Shown here one piece after another: positions 1 through 6,451 of a DNA stretch of 6,595 bases (position 1 is its first letter; every line of letters begins with the position of its first letter). This stretch comes from DATMNI01 sp035570275 (lineage in GTDB: Bacteria; Acidobacteriota; Terriglobia; Bryobacterales; Bryobacteraceae). The DNA is taken from contig DATMNI010000163.1 in the NCBI GenBank assembly GCA_035570275.1, forward strand, positions 1 to 6,595, in the 5' to 3' direction. The translations under genes were made by a program, and so were the position numbers. The notes beneath the pieces are model-generated. The model ran no database searches and was not told where the DNA came from. It saw only the letters and a list, made by a program, of their open reading frames with translations.

Positions 1-1
1 G

Positions 2-1183
2 AATGTAGGGACGATGAGTGGTACGGGGCTGTACACAGCGCCGGCTTCCGTGACTGTGACACAGGCCGTGGTGGTGACTGCCACCAGTGCCTCAGACCCA
101 AGCAAAGCGGGCACGGCTGCCATCACCCTTGTGCCACCGCCCGCGTTGAGCATTAGCCAGACCCACAGCGGCGCCTTCACGCAGGGGCAGACTGGGGCAA
201 CCTACACCGTAACCGCCAGTAACGGCGCCACGGCCGGTCCCTCAACGGCCACTGTAACGTTGACCGAAACTCTACCCACCGGCCTGACACTGGTGTCGAT
301 GGCCGGAACCGGATGGTCCTGCACCGGCGCCACCTGTACGCGCGGTGATGCGTTGGGCGCGGGCGCCAGCTATCCGGCTGTGACGGTGACGGTGAATGTC
401 GCCGCCAACGCGGGAACACCGCTCGCGGCCCAGGTCAGCATGTCCGGCGGCGGGTCGCCTGCCGCCACGGCGTCCGATACCGTCGTGGTTACCCCCGCAT
501 CGGGCTTGAGCATCGCCGAAACCCATACAGGCAATTTCAGCCAGGGGCAGGCGAAAGCCGTTTACACGATTGTCGTTTCCAACCAGACGGCTGCCGGTCC
601 AACCACCGGCCTGGTTTCGGTAACGGAAGCGGCGCCAACCGGCATTACGCTGGTTTCGATGTCCGGCACCGGCTGGGCTTGCGGGGGCATCGCCTGCACT
701 CGCAGCGACGCGCTGAACCCGGGAGGCAGTTACCCGCCGATTACGGTGACCGTCAACGTCGATCCGGCGGCGCCTGCACAAGTGACCAATATAACGACGG
801 TCTCAGGCGGCGGCAGCCTTACACCCAGCTTCTCGGCATCTGATGTGACTGGCATCAACCCAATCACGGACGTCTCGGGCCTGGTAACGGTGACGGAGAC
901 CGGCTTCGGAGTGAATCACGCCACCAAACTTTGGACTGCCACCATGACGATTGCGAACACCAGCGGAACCGCGATCAAAGGGCCGATTCAGGTGGTCTTG
1001 ACCAACCTGTCTCCCAACGCCACGATGGTGAACAACAACGGAGCCCGCAACGGAAGTCCCTATATCACTGTTTCAGTTGGGGGGCTGGCCGCAGGCGCTT
1101 CCGTCGCTGCCCTGATCCAGTTCACGAACTCGACCTCCGGCTTTATCAATTGCACACCGCAAATAGTTTCGGGAATATTCTAA
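2..1183 (+). CDS. Secreted Ig-like/DUF11-repeat surface protein, 3' part only
   Basis: The reading frame is open to the left window edge, so the ATG at 14 is probably an internal Met and the true start lies outside. Numbering from that Met, residues 1-41 are the end of a bacterial Ig-like domain (GLYTAPASV, then VTVTATS-type strands). Residues 44-160 and 164-280 are two DUF11-like beta-sandwich repeats, each with a TGW-x-C-x4-C-TR motif (Cys103/Cys108 and Cys223/Cys228). Residues about 289-389 form a C-terminal module of the kind that ends many Solibacter-type proteins (GPIQVVLTNLSP, NGSPYITV, final IVSGIF). Thr, Ser, Gly and Ala dominate, and no catalytic motif or transmembrane helix is visible. 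No LPXTG or other sorting signal is seen at the end. I infer an exported structural or adhesive role; any N-terminal domain that would give a function is missing. The family-level call is fairly sure and the function is unknown. Confidence 0.8.
   Translation, partial: NVGTMSGTGLYTAPASVTVTQAVVVTATSASDPSKAGTAAITLVPPPALSISQTHSGAFTQGQTGATYTVTASNGATAGPSTATVTLTETLPTGLTLVSMAGTGWSCTGATCTRGDALGAGASYPAVTVTVNVAANAGTPLAAQVSMSGGGSPAATASDTVVVTPASGLSIAETHTGNFSQGQAKAVYTIVVSNQTAAGPTTGLVSVTEAAPTGITLVSMSGTGWACGGIACTRSDALNPGGSYPPITVTVNVDPAAPAQVTNITTVSGGGSLTPSFSASDVTGINPITDVSGLVTVTETGFGVNHATKLWTATMTIANTSGTAIKGPIQVVLTNLSPNATMVNNNGARNGSPYITVSVGGLAAGASVAALIQFTNSTSGFINCTPQIVSGIF
143..853 (+). repeat. Two tandem DUF11-like repeats, 120-residue period
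   Basis: The repeats begin at ALSISQTHSG (residue 44) and GLSIAETHTG (residue 164). The Trp, both Cys and the SGGG block recur exactly 120 residues apart. By eye I count about 57 identities over the 104 aligned positions before SGGG. The DNA copies have drifted much more than the protein, so this is an old duplication kept by selection and not a recent tandem repeat. The CX4C pair in each copy could form a disulfide in an exported domain (inference). Confidence 0.75.
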
Positions 1184-1201
1184 CCCCGTGTACCAGAAAG
1201 G

Positions 1202-1235
1202 GCTGACGGGCGGGTCTCCTCTCCCTTCCGTCAGC
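1202..1235 (+). terminator. Hairpin after the surface-protein gene, possible terminator
   Basis: A perfect 8-base inverted repeat (gctgacgg / ccgtcagc) starts 18 bases after the TAA at 1181-1183. An inner ggg/ccc pairing can extend the stem. The 3' side is followed by atcaatag and not a T-run, so it is not a textbook rho-independent terminator. It may instead act as an mRNA 3'-end stabiliser or a rho-assisted stop. Confidence 0.4.
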
Positions 1236-1319
1236 ATCAATAGAGTCAATCAGTTGCGGGCCCAAGCAAGGAAACGGTACGTAAAAACATCTTGCAGTGA
1301 TCGATGCTATTCACCAACT

Positions 1320-1534
1320 GAGGGAACTGCCGGCGACCCGATCAGCGGGTGTTGCGGCAGATGAAGTAATCCCTGCGCACCAACGGCAACACGATCTCCG
1401 CCGGTTCCACTTCCGACCGCGACCGCCAGTTCCGCTATCTCTGCCGGCAGCGGGATCAGTTCGAGAAGCGCGGTGATCCGGTTCTGTCCGCAGTCGGCGA
1501 TCTTCATCCGCTCGAATTGCTGCGGTCCCAGTGA
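1320..1534 (+). pseudogene. Decayed ISAzo13-family transposase fragment
   Basis: In the frame running 1373-1534 the translation reads SLRTNGNTIS, then SDRDRQFRYL, then QFEKRGDPVLS. This matches the order and spacing of the ISAzo13 transposase stretch I remember as YSLQANRKT..HPDRDxQFxYI...F...GxPVISVD. In-frame TAA at 1367-1369 falls where the conserved Tyr codon (TAC) would be, a likely nonsense change. Just upstream, VLRQM (from 1349) resembles the preceding LLxEMG region. In another frame, 1320-1349 reads TEGTAGDPIS, like the RGDPMS motif that normally lies about 30 residues further upstream. That suggests an internal deletion and frameshift at about 1346-1350. The SVD-TKKKE catalytic segment is lost, giving SAVGDLHP, and the frame ends at TGA 1532-1534. 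No terminal inverted repeats or target duplications were identified. It cannot encode an active enzyme. The family assignment is from memory of motifs. Confidence 0.65.
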
Positions 1535-1548
1535 GCGGAACTAAGTAA

Positions 1549-4389
1549 CTAATTGGCATTGCGGTTCCGGTAGAGAGTGGGATCGACAGCCATCGCCATC
1601 TTCTCCACGTCAAGCCCGCCTCCCAGAAAGTCATTGATCCGCTTAGCCGTAAGATGAGAATCGGAAATGGCCGTTCCGTGCCTGACCACCAGCACTTGGG
1701 AATCCGGGCGCACCGCCAGCATCCCCTTCGCCCGATCCAGTGTCCGTTGGTATTCGTCTTTCAGCACGCGGCGACGCTCCGGCGTATCGGCGAGCACTTG
1801 ATTGCGGCGCCGCAGCATGCGCTGCTGTGAATCCAGTACCTCGTCGAGGTCGCGCTCGCAGAGAAGCACCCGGCACGCCAGATCCTGGGGCAAAGCCAGC
1901 AACAGCGGGGCCACAATCTTGATCGCCTTACCCCGTGCCTCGGACAGCCACTTCGAGTCCTTCAGCAGATTCCTGACTGGCTCAAATTCGAGATAGCCGC
2001 GCGGATTGTCCTCGTCAGCCGGGCGCAAAGCATCCTGGAGAACGCTCACACCGCCGGCGGCCAGCATCTGCATCAGGAGCGAAGTCCCCGATCGCGGTAA
2101 GCCCGTCACTACGACGAGCGATTCGGAAAGGGGCGGCATGCGCGCGGATGCCCCCGCTATCGGCGCATCCAGCGGGGCGTCAAGCGGCGCTGGGAGAGCG
2201 CCAGGAGCTTCGCACGCCAAGGCGCCCTGCGCCCTCTGAGCCGCCCCTGTCCCAACGGGACGCGAGGACCTGGAATGCCTCATGATGCGTGCCAGGCGGC
2301 GATGTTCACCCGCCGATTTGGCGTCGCCCAGATGTTCTTCCAGCAGGGCGGCGAAAAGAGAGTGCGCCTCCGGAAAATTCGGGTTCAAGGAAATGGCCGC
2401 ACGCAACGCCTCGGCGGCGCGCTGGTATTCTTTCATTCCCGCTAACGCCCGCCCGAGCAGGTAATGTGGCAGGGGATCCTGATAAGTCCTCTGCAGCGCA
2501 TCGAGAGCCAAACCCGCGGCGATGCTGTATCTGCGCTGCCGCAGGGCGATTCGGGACAAGCCGATCTGAGCATGCGCGTTATCGGGATCGATAACCAGCG
2601 CCTTTATGTAGATCTGCTGCGCGTCGCGCCGGCGGCCCAGGCGCAGGCACAAATCCGCCGCTTGCAGGTAGACGCCCGGCTGAATCAGGTTTGTTTCTGT
2701 CACTCGCTCCAGCGCGGCAAGGGCTTCGGCGTAGCGCTTTTGCACCATCAACATTTGCGCCTTCAGGTAATCGATCACTGCCGGCTCAAACCGAGCCAGA
2801 TTTCGCCAGCGTGCCAGTTCCCGGCGCCCAGCCCCGCCGTGTCCAGAGCGCCCGGCGCCAGAGTGCCGCGCTTCGCCTGTCGTTCTTTGTGCCTCTTCAA
2901 GCAGGCTTTGCGCCTCTTCAAACAGCGCGCGGCGGCGGCCATCGAGGTCGTCCACGATGCGGCGCATTTCCTCGTGAAGCCCCAGCGCCTGGCAAGATAC
3001 GAACAGCCGCACCCCAAAGCGCTGCTCGTCGCGATCGGCCTGGTAGAGCTCAGTGAAGATCTGGTAGGCCTCTGCGTGCCTGCCATCGTCCTGGTATGCC
3101 TCGCCGAGGTTACACCGCAGGTCGCGTGTGGCGGCGTGAATTGCCATTTCGCAGTTTGGATTCGGCCGTTCTATATAACCCAGCGCGATCATCTGTTCCA
3201 TCGCCTCGTGCGCCGCCGCCGGATCGAGGCGGGTATGCGGCGGATGACGTCCGTCCGCTCCCGGCACCTCCTCCCAGCTCGGAATATATGCCACGTTCGG
3301 AGGTTCCACGAAGAGCTGCGAAAGTACTTTGCCGTCCATATCCTCGCCCACTGGCAGCCCCATCACGTTCAGGATTGTCGGCACCACGTCAAGCAGGGAA
3401 AGGCCGTGCACCACCTGGCCCTTCCTGGTCCCCGGCCCGGTGATCGCAAAGACACCATAATCGCGGTGCTCGATCGCCGGCCCGGCAGGGATGTCGGGGA
3501 TGGATGCGGGACGCAGGTGATCGGGATGGAAGCCATGATCCGACATCAGAATTACGATGGCGTCGTCGCCGGCTTTCCTCATCAGCGTGCCTAACATCTC
3601 ATCGTGGAACTGGTACGCCATCGAGACCACGTTGTGGTAGAGTTCGAAGTCGCGGCTGCCGATCCATGGCTGCCGCGGAGGATAGTACCGCATGAATCCG
3701 TGGCAGAAGTGATCGACCGCTTCGAAGTAGACCGCGAAGAAATCCCATGGCTGGTTGTCCAGCAGCCAGATGGCCGCGGACTGTATGCTCATGCATTCGG
3801 CGAGGGTCCGCAGGAACAGCGCCAGGCGCTTGTCTTCATCCTGATCGATATCCCTGGCAAGTGGGATAAACGGTTCCACCATCTCCGGTGTGATGAGATC
3901 GGGATGCATGCGCAGGCTGGCGAGACGTTCGCTGAGTTCCGCTGGATGAACCGTATCCGCCGGCATCGGCCAACCCTTGTCGAGCGGCCCCGCGGCGCGG
4001 TGATAGTGGTCGGATACCATGACGCCGTGGATCGGTTCCACGGGATGGCTGGGCCACCATCCGATCACCACACTGCGCAGATTGTTCTGGCTGAGGATGT
4101 TCCACAGCGCCTTCGATTTCCGTGAGAGGTTGGTGATCGGCTGCACGCCGCTGCCATCCGGCGCCGGCTCGGTGAAGCCGTGGATGCCGTGCTGGAACGG
4201 CCGCTTCCCGGTACCGATGGAAGTCCACAGCATAGGCGAGAGTGGTGGATGAAGGGTGGCGATCTGACCCGCGGCGCCGCTTCTGACCAGCCGCTGGACG
4301 TTCGGCAATTTGCCGGCAGCCATGAGAGGTTGCATGACCTTCCAGTCGGCGGCATCCCAGCCTACCAGCAGAACCCTGCGCGATATCAT
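1549..4389 (-). CDS. Phosphodiesterase-TPR-sulfotransferase fusion protein, 946 aa
   Basis: Three domains lie in one intact frame. Residues 1-375 are a type I phosphodiesterase/nucleotide pyrophosphatase domain (alkaline phosphatase superfamily). GWDAADW carries metal ligand Asp12, and LSPMLW-TSIGTGKRP-HG carries candidate nucleophile Ser51 by alignment to NPP enzymes. VDHFCHG (Asp226, His230) and SDHG (Asp284, His285) are further metal ligands, with His308 in EHRDYG as a likely late ligand. Residues about 420-460 and 532-705 are TPR helices, interrupted by a charged helix and a Gly/Arg-rich stretch (503-523). After a Pro/Ala-rich linker (707-753), residues 757-946 form a sulfotransferase with the PAPS 5'-phosphosulfate loop GLPRSGTS (763-770), PRGYLEFEP (796-804) and a 3'-phosphate motif CERDLDEVLDSQQ (Arg846, Ser854). 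The start at 4389 is preferred over the ATG at 4506: it begins right at the first beta strand, has AGGGA seven bases upstream and avoids overlap with the divergent gene. No signal peptide or membrane segment is seen, so it is probably cytoplasmic. The substrate of either catalytic domain is unknown. Confidence 0.88.
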   Translation of the reverse strand: MISRRVLLVGWDAADWKVMQPLMAAGKLPNVQRLVRSGAAGQIATLHPPLSPMLWTSIGTGKRPFQHGIHGFTEPAPDGSGVQPITNLSRKSKALWNILSQNNLRSVVIGWWPSHPVEPIHGVMVSDHYHRAAGPLDKGWPMPADTVHPAELSERLASLRMHPDLITPEMVEPFIPLARDIDQDEDKRLALFLRTLAECMSIQSAAIWLLDNQPWDFFAVYFEAVDHFCHGFMRYYPPRQPWIGSRDFELYHNVVSMAYQFHDEMLGTLMRKAGDDAIVILMSDHGFHPDHLRPASIPDIPAGPAIEHRDYGVFAITGPGTRKGQVVHGLSLLDVVPTILNVMGLPVGEDMDGKVLSQLFVEPPNVAYIPSWEEVPGADGRHPPHTRLDPAAAHEAMEQMIALGYIERPNPNCEMAIHAATRDLRCNLGEAYQDDGRHAEAYQIFTELYQADRDEQRFGVRLFVSCQALGLHEEMRRIVDDLDGRRRALFEEAQSLLEEAQRTTGEARHSGAGRSGHGGAGRRELARWRNLARFEPAVIDYLKAQMLMVQKRYAEALAALERVTETNLIQPGVYLQAADLCLRLGRRRDAQQIYIKALVIDPDNAHAQIGLSRIALRQRRYSIAAGLALDALQRTYQDPLPHYLLGRALAGMKEYQRAAEALRAAISLNPNFPEAHSLFAALLEEHLGDAKSAGEHRRLARIMRHSRSSRPVGTGAAQRAQGALACEAPGALPAPLDAPLDAPIAGASARMPPLSESLVVVTGLPRSGTSLLMQMLAAGGVSVLQDALRPADEDNPRGYLEFEPVRNLLKDSKWLSEARGKAIKIVAPLLLALPQDLACRVLLCERDLDEVLDSQQRMLRRRNQVLADTPERRRVLKDEYQRTLDRAKGMLAVRPDSQVLVVRHGTAISDSHLTAKRINDFLGGGLDVEKMAMAVDPTLYRNRNAN

Positions 4390-4450
4390 TCCGTATTCCC
4401 TGCCCAAAATAGGCTTGTAATCTTCGCCCGGCTCCGTATATGTTGGCTCT
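4390..4450. promoter_or_regulatory. 61-base divergent promoter region
   Basis: This gap separates the divergent starts of the fusion gene (-) and the 275-residue gene (+), so it must hold at least part of both promoters. On the plus strand, TTGTAA (4415-4420) and TATATG (4437-4442) are 16 bases apart and match the sigma-70 consensus at 4 of 6 positions each. If used, transcription would start within a few bases of the ATG at 4451, which has no Shine-Dalgarno, implying a leaderless or near-leaderless mRNA. No clear operator palindrome was found. The box assignment is weak; the shared intergenic layout is certain if both starts are right. Confidence 0.4.
4397..4401 (-). promoter_or_regulatory. 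Shine-Dalgarno AGGGA fixing the fusion-gene start
   Basis: Read on the minus strand, AGGGA is followed by a seven-base spacer and then ATG at 4389-4387. It supports this start over the upstream in-frame ATG at 4506, which would add 39 residues without homology character. Confidence 0.6.
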
Positions 4451-5278
4451 ATGATGACGCCGGTTGAGCGCCGAACGAAGTTGCCGCTGGCCTTGCCGCT
4501 GCTCATGCTGGGTGCGGCGGTACAACTCGTACTTCTTCCGCGGCCGTTTCGCGCATCGGACGACGAGAGCAGGCTGGAGCGCGCACGCCGCGTGAACCTG
4601 GCGTACGCGGCGAAAATGCCCAGCTTCGTGGCGGATGAAACAGCCAGGCGTTATACAAGCAAATCCAAATCGGCATCCAACTCGGCCGAATGGCAGCCTC
4701 TGGACACCATTCAAACCGAGATCGCTTTTGTGGGGACGCGAGCCGTCCGGCGTCAGCTCCGCCGAAACGGTAAGCCATGGGATCGGCCATTTGAGGCGCT
4801 CCCAGGGTTCAAGTGGTACGGGGGCTTCGGCACTGAAATCAAACCCTTGTTCGATTCGCAGTGCCCAACTACCATCCGGTATCAGGGGCCGGCCAAAGTC
4901 CGCGAAAAAGAGCTGCTGAAATACGGGTTCAACTCGCCGGCCGACGGATGCTTTGCCTCCCTTTATGCCAATGACCAACGATGCAATCCCCCGCGCAGCG
5001 GCCATATCTTCATCGACGATGCCAGCGGCAACATGATTCAGTTGGACGAGGAAGCCTATGGTTTCCCGGCGGATTTTGAGTTGGCGCGACGGAACGAAGA
5101 AGTCTCGTGGGGCTACGTGAAAATTGGGTCTGCTACCCATTTGCTTCCCGTAGCCGCGAATTTCGTGATCCTTTACGCTTCCGGAGCCCGGACGCGAATT
5201 GAGGTGGAGTACAAGAATCACCGGCACTTTGAGGCCTCGTCGGACGTCACGTTTCACCAGGCAGAGATCAAGCGCTGA
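4451..5278 (+). CDS. Secreted acidobacterial protein of unknown function, 275 aa
   Basis: Residues 1-30 look like an export signal or membrane anchor: basic MMTPVERRTK, then a hydrophobic run of about 19 residues ending near LLP. The mature part matches in layout a family I know as conserved hypothetical proteins in Solibacter-type genomes. It has AYAAKMPSFVADETARRY (residues 51-68), a WQPLDTIQTEIAF strand, NGKPWD (106-111), FEALPGFKWYGGFGTEIKPLF (114-134), GHIFIDDASGNMIQL (184-198), HLLPVAANFVIL (230-241), and near the end a charged strand then HFEASSDVTFH. The alternating strands suggest a LolA-like curved beta-sheet (inference). Mature cysteines are 138, 167 and 178. No catalytic motif is recognised. 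ATG 4451 is used because the frame closes upstream at a TAA (4418-4420); ATG 4454 is an equal alternative, and neither has a visible Shine-Dalgarno. It diverges from the fusion gene and converges on the next gene with a 33-base gap. Existence is well supported; function is not known. Confidence 0.82.
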   Translation: MMTPVERRTKLPLALPLLMLGAAVQLVLLPRPFRASDDESRLERARRVNLAYAAKMPSFVADETARRYTSKSKSASNSAEWQPLDTIQTEIAFVGTRAVRRQLRRNGKPWDRPFEALPGFKWYGGFGTEIKPLFDSQCPTTIRYQGPAKVREKELLKYGFNSPADGCFASLYANDQRCNPPRSGHIFIDDASGNMIQLDEEAYGFPADFELARRNEEVSWGYVKIGSATHLLPVAANFVILYASGARTRIEVEYKNHRHFEASSDVTFHQAEIKR

Positions 5279-5311
5279 TCAAACCCTCTTCGCTGCCTTT
5301 ATGGCGCCCCT

Positions 5312-6430
5312 CTATTGTGCAATGCCGAACTTCCCGATGATGAAAACAAAATACTGCTGAGGCGGTTGTCCGGGAGCCGGTGGCCGTGCGAAGCTCATCT
5401 TTTCTGCCGCTGCTACCGCGGCCACGCTGTTCGGCTCGGAGGGCTGCAGCGAGTGCGCTTCCATAAGTTGGCCCGTTGACGTAACCACACCGAAGACGCA
5501 AACTGTCTGAGCGCCGGCGGCGGCTGGAGCCGGTCCGAAGTTTCGCGAGATTTTTCGCGCTCCGCCCAGGCCGATTGGCCGTCCGTTCGCCTTCATCTCC
5601 GCGGTAGGCAGAAACAGGCTCGCGTCAGCGGACTCGAGTTCGGTCACGCTCTCCACCGTGATTGTGCTTACGGTGCGGCCACCCTCGGTTACCACCACCT
5701 TGCGAGGCAACGCGCGATCAGCAAATTGTGAGCCGCTCGAATAATCGTAGGCGTAATAGCGTCCGGGCACTGGCGAATGGGTCGCCAGCAACTCGGATTG
5801 CGGATCGATACACTCCTCGGTCTCGTCCCAGCGCCGCCCCGAGGTTGCCGCGGGCAGGCCATCATCCTGCTGCTGGCCGGCGCCTGGCGGACCGGAGAGC
5901 AGAATACAGGTGATTGGCGCGCCGTGGTAAATGACGGTGGACGTGCGGACAGACCCGCGATTCAGGCTTTCCGGCGAAGCCATCGGGTCGAACAGGGCGG
6001 CGCGCGCCTCATGCAGCCGGAGCGGTACGTAACTCGCCGTCTCTTCTCCGTACAGCATTCCCTTTTGGGAGATCCGGGTAATCGCGTACCCATCGGAAGC
6101 CTTGGCTGTCCAGCGCAATCCCTGCCTGGGATCGAAGACATCTTCCATTTCCCAGGCGCCGTCATGATCCGTTTCACCGCTTGAGCTTACCGTAAAGGCC
6201 ACTTTGAGATCGTATGCGCGGCCCGCCTTATGTAAGTCGTATTGGTTTCGCGCATGCTCCAGCAGCCGAAGAGCGTCCGCGCGGCCCGTCCCTTCGACAG
6301 GCGAAACCTGGCCCGTCACCATTTCGAGCGGATCGCCCGGTATTTGCACTGGGTTCGGAATGGTCTGAGCCAGAGCCGCGACCGGCAGTCCGCTCGCCAC
6401 GATCCATACCAACACACTCTTGTAGGACAC
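5312..6430 (-). CDS. Exported protein with TonB-C-like tail, 372 aa
   Basis: The start is a GTG (read as Met) with GGAGGG seven bases upstream. Residues 1-21 form a clean signal peptide (Lys4, hydrophobic core, ALA before Gln22). Residues about 50-275 are beta-rich, with ADALRLLEHARNQYD, a WEMEDVF/LRWTAKASDGY strand pair, a Cys175/Cys207 pair (ITCILLSG, TEECIDP) and LPRKVVVTEGGRTVSTITV. This resembles the LolA-like lipoprotein-sorting fold seen in many acidobacterial secreted proteins (inference). Residues 308-372 resemble the TonB C-terminal beta-alpha-beta domain: VFGVVTSTGQLMEAHSLQ, a helix VAAVAAAEKM, SFARPPAPGQPP in place of the usual WRFxPA, then a closing FVFIIGKF strand. No TonB transmembrane-plus-proline spacer is present, so it is not a standard TonB. 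A periplasmic or secreted location is likely; the role is unknown. The gene upstream ends 21 bases before this start, suggesting an operon. Confidence 0.83.
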   Translation of the reverse strand: MSYKSVLVWIVASGLPVAALAQTIPNPVQIPGDPLEMVTGQVSPVEGTGRADALRLLEHARNQYDLHKAGRAYDLKVAFTVSSSGETDHDGAWEMEDVFDPRQGLRWTAKASDGYAITRISQKGMLYGEETASYVPLRLHEARAALFDPMASPESLNRGSVRTSTVIYHGAPITCILLSGPPGAGQQQDDGLPAATSGRRWDETEECIDPQSELLATHSPVPGRYYAYDYSSGSQFADRALPRKVVVTEGGRTVSTITVESVTELESADASLFLPTAEMKANGRPIGLGGARKISRNFGPAPAAAGAQTVCVFGVVTSTGQLMEAHSLQPSEPNSVAAVAAAEKMSFARPPAPGQPPQQYFVFIIGKFGIAQ

Positions 6431-6437
6431 TGTCTAG

Positions 6438-6443
6438 CCCTCC
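6438..6443 (-). promoter_or_regulatory. Strong Shine-Dalgarno GGAGGG before a GTG start
   Basis: On the minus strand GGAGGG lies seven bases before the GTG at 6430-6428. It justifies the non-ATG start, which is also the position that gives a complete signal peptide. It sits in the 21-base gap after the stop codon of the upstream gene. Confidence 0.75.
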
Positions 6444-6451
6444 GAAAATTC

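Noticed and set aside
1236..1319. Possible small RNA or left end of an insertion sequence between the hairpin and the relic
   Set aside because: No promoter, terminator, inverted repeat or conserved protein motif could be recognised by reading.
1307..1634. Minus-strand short frames downstream of the fusion gene
   Set aside because: They are mirror frames of the transposase relic or out-of-frame readings of the sulfotransferase end, with no motif of their own.
2464..3594. Long plus-strand open frame (376 codons) inside the fusion gene
   Set aside because: It lies antisense to the TPR and phosphodiesterase domains, which carry clear motifs. Its own translation has no recognisable domain, and GC-rich codon bias keeps the opposite strand open.
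4390..4506. 39-residue N-terminal extension of the fusion protein from the ATG at 4506
   Set aside because: It would overlap the divergent gene, lacks family character, and the ATG at 4389 has a good Shine-Dalgarno.
3836..5257. Long minus-strand open frame (473 codons) spanning two genes
   Set aside because: It is antisense to the whole 275-residue secreted protein and out of frame with the fusion gene. Its sequence shows no domain or signal peptide, while the plus-strand frame matches a known family layout.
5266..5280. Small inverted repeat gatca/tgatc over the stop codon of the 275-residue gene
   Set aside because: The stem is only five bases with no T-run after it. It is too weak to call as a terminator in the 33-base convergent gap.
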